Of a DNA stretch of 64,000 nucleotides, positions 62,596-64,000 are shown one piece after another. Origin of the DNA: Physcomitrium patens (lineage: Eukaryota > Streptophyta > Bryopsida > Funariales > Funariaceae); assembly GCF_000002425.4 (NCBI RefSeq), contig NC_037258.1:523719-587718 (forward strand). Reading direction: 5' to 3'. The translations under genes and the position numbers were made by a program. The notes below the pieces were generated by a model, which was not told the origin of the DNA, searched no databases, and saw nothing but the letters and a program-made list of their open reading frames with translations. The stretch's first letter is position 1, and every line of letters starts with the position of its first letter.

Positions 62596-62990
62596 CAAGA
62601 TTGGGTACTTGATTTAGGAGCATCACAATACTTTGTAAGTGATCCAAAACTATTCTCTAAGCTAGAATTGAATAGCACATAAGGTATAGTAACATCAACC
62701 TTGGGCCAAGATCACATGATTCAAAGAATAAAAAATATTAAACTTCTAATGTCCAATGGTGAAATCAAGGCCATTACAAATATTTTTTATATTCAAAGAC
62801 TTAGTAGAAACGTGCTATCCATTGATCAAATTATTTAATTTGAAAATCTTATATTGTTCAAAAATTCTAAGAGCCTAATTCTGATGTCACAAAAATCGTA
62901 TAAAACCATAGCAATAGAGAGCAAAGACCCAAGACTTGGCCTCTATAAATTGTCATCTTTCATTAAAAGTCTTGAAGTACCTTTGGGTGC
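62596..62990 (+). pseudogene. copia protease remnant
   Basis: QDWVLDLGASQYFVSD matches the copia aspartic protease site (D-S-G-A decayed to D-L-G-A), followed by NGEIKAITNIFYIQRLSRN and VLSIDQI, the usual order in Ty1/copia pol. An in-frame TAA lies near 62681. Confidence 0.8.
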
Positions 62991-63316
62991 TTGATATACT
63001 ACCCTACTCTACTTTCAAGTTGAATACAAATAAAAAGATAATAGAAAGCTGAGACTAAGACGTGATCAGTATTGTATAATTTACATTTGGCCTTATCTCT
63101 ATTTCTAATGAGACTATTTGAAGATGTGGTTTTATTCAAAACATATTCTACACAATTAACATAATTTGAGATAGAAAGTTCTATATCATGTTTAGTTTAC
63201 TTAGATACATTCTATCTCTAATCATCTCAATAGTTGTGTTTTGAGTTTATTGCAAAAGGGCTTGTGGCATGGCAATGGAAAATCCTTTATCTGGTCATTA
63301 TTCCAATACATGTCAA
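62991..63316. other. Diverged flank of the 1.7-kb duplication
   Basis: Aligns by eye with 18365-18690 (shared GATATACTACCC, GAGACTAAGACGTGATCAGT and CAATTAACATAATTTG), with roughly one base in five different. No gene seen. Confidence 0.7.
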
Positions 63317-63940
63317 TAAACTAATTAAGATCACGTTTGAAGATGTGATATGTATATTACCCACTTGACCTTCAAAAATAATTCTTATACATATAATATA
63401 TATTTTTTGAAAGTTACTAAATCTTGCTTTGATTATCAACCACAATAATAAGTCCAAGGTTGAATGTATACAATACCATATTGACCAAATTTAAGATAAA
63501 AAATTTTAAATTAAAGGAATTGAACTATAATTTTTAGCAATTGTATAATCTTCATAATTTATAAAATAGTAGTATTTCATTGTAAAACTTCCAAATATTC
63601 AATGAATATTCAAATATTTAATTTGATGATTCTACTAAGTCTAAAAAAATAAAAAAATAACTATTGTAATTTGCAACATATGTTTGTCTAAATAAAATAA
63701 AAACAATAAAAATAAAATTAAAGATCTAAAATTAAATTAATAAACTTATATCTCATTTATACCTAGGTATTTATCAAATAATATTAACAAATTAAGCAAC
63801 TTTAAACTTATATTATAATATCAACTTTCCACAACCATTACATAAGTTTTTTAGGGAATTGTTAAATTGAACTAGACATTTACTAAATGAACTGATTCAT
63901 CAATATTGCTTGAAGATGCAACCATTGGAATCCAGCAATG
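63317..63940. repeat. 624-bp direct repeat, copy 2
   Basis: Near-identical partner of 55998-56621, starting directly after the flank of the large duplication. No coding capacity seen. Confidence 0.9.
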
Positions 63941-64000
63941 GAACTTTTTTGATGATGGTTACAATGGGTGGGTTGATTTAGTAAATATTTGGGTCAAATT

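Larger units (their letters stand above)
61222..62990 (+). mobile_element. Truncated Ty1/copia retrotransposon
   Basis: LTR-like start (TGTTGACACA...TTCTTCA, 61222-61427), then a primer-binding site, a gag remnant and a copia-type protease. Homology stops before integrase and RT, and no 3' LTR was found. It interrupts homology between the two copies of the large duplication. Confidence 0.8.

Noticed and set aside
55998-63940. The 624-bp repeats as the two LTRs of one large element.
   Set aside because: Ends are not TG...CA, no primer-binding site or polypurine tract adjoins them, and the interval holds a tRNA gene and unrelated duplications.

Overview
The window looks like nuclear DNA of a land plant, most likely a moss such as Physcomitrium patens. 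This is an inference from four things: plant-type GT-AG genes for SEC23 and an O-fucosyltransferase family protein, a eukaryotic tRNA-Lys, large AT-rich blocks of chromodomain-bearing Ty3/gypsy elements of the kind abundant in mosses, and short GC-richer genic islands. There are no bacterial operons, CRISPR arrays or plasmid features.

Layout. 1-13.1 kb is a gene island. It holds the 3' two thirds of a SEC23 gene (+ strand, six exons visible) converging tail to tail with a complete eleven-exon O-fucosyltransferase-like gene (- strand). Both products would act in the secretory pathway (COPII coat; probable Golgi type II membrane protein). 13.1-20.2 kb is mostly AT-rich non-coding DNA with (TA)n tracts, plus copy 1 of a 1.7-kb duplication (16.6-18.3 kb).

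20.2-50.8 kb is a nest of Ty3/gypsy chromoviruses. My reconstruction is as follows. An old element A (20,210 to about 39,013) is split by element B (22,606-28,010). A is split again by an unidentified insert C (about 30,756-38,359), which itself carries the young element 1 (30,905-37,246, TSD ATAAG). Next comes old element D (39,014-50,794), whose 3' LTR is split by young element 2 (44,209-50,545, opposite strand, TSD TAGAA). Elements 1 and 2 are near-identical and form a 6.3-kb inverted pair about 7 kb apart. Besides gag and pol they carry a third ORF of exactly 423 bp between the chromodomain and the 3' LTR. Homologues of it are visible in all five copies.

50.8-64 kb is mixed. It holds a C-to-T-decayed repeat pair (51.0 and 55.1-55.6 kb), several unidentified gene fragments, a GC-rich block (58.3-59.3 kb), tRNA-Lys(CTT), copy 2 of the 1.7-kb duplication (59.5-61.2 kb), a truncated Ty1/copia element (61.2-63.0 kb), and one member of a 624-bp direct repeat whose partner lies at 56.0 kb.

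The most unusual points are the extra 3' ORF of the chromovirus, two nonsense codons shared by independently inserted young copies, the swap of gag modules between old and young elements, and a tract of near-identity inside the diverged 1.7-kb duplication that suggests gene conversion. All comparisons were made by eye; no alignment or database search was run.
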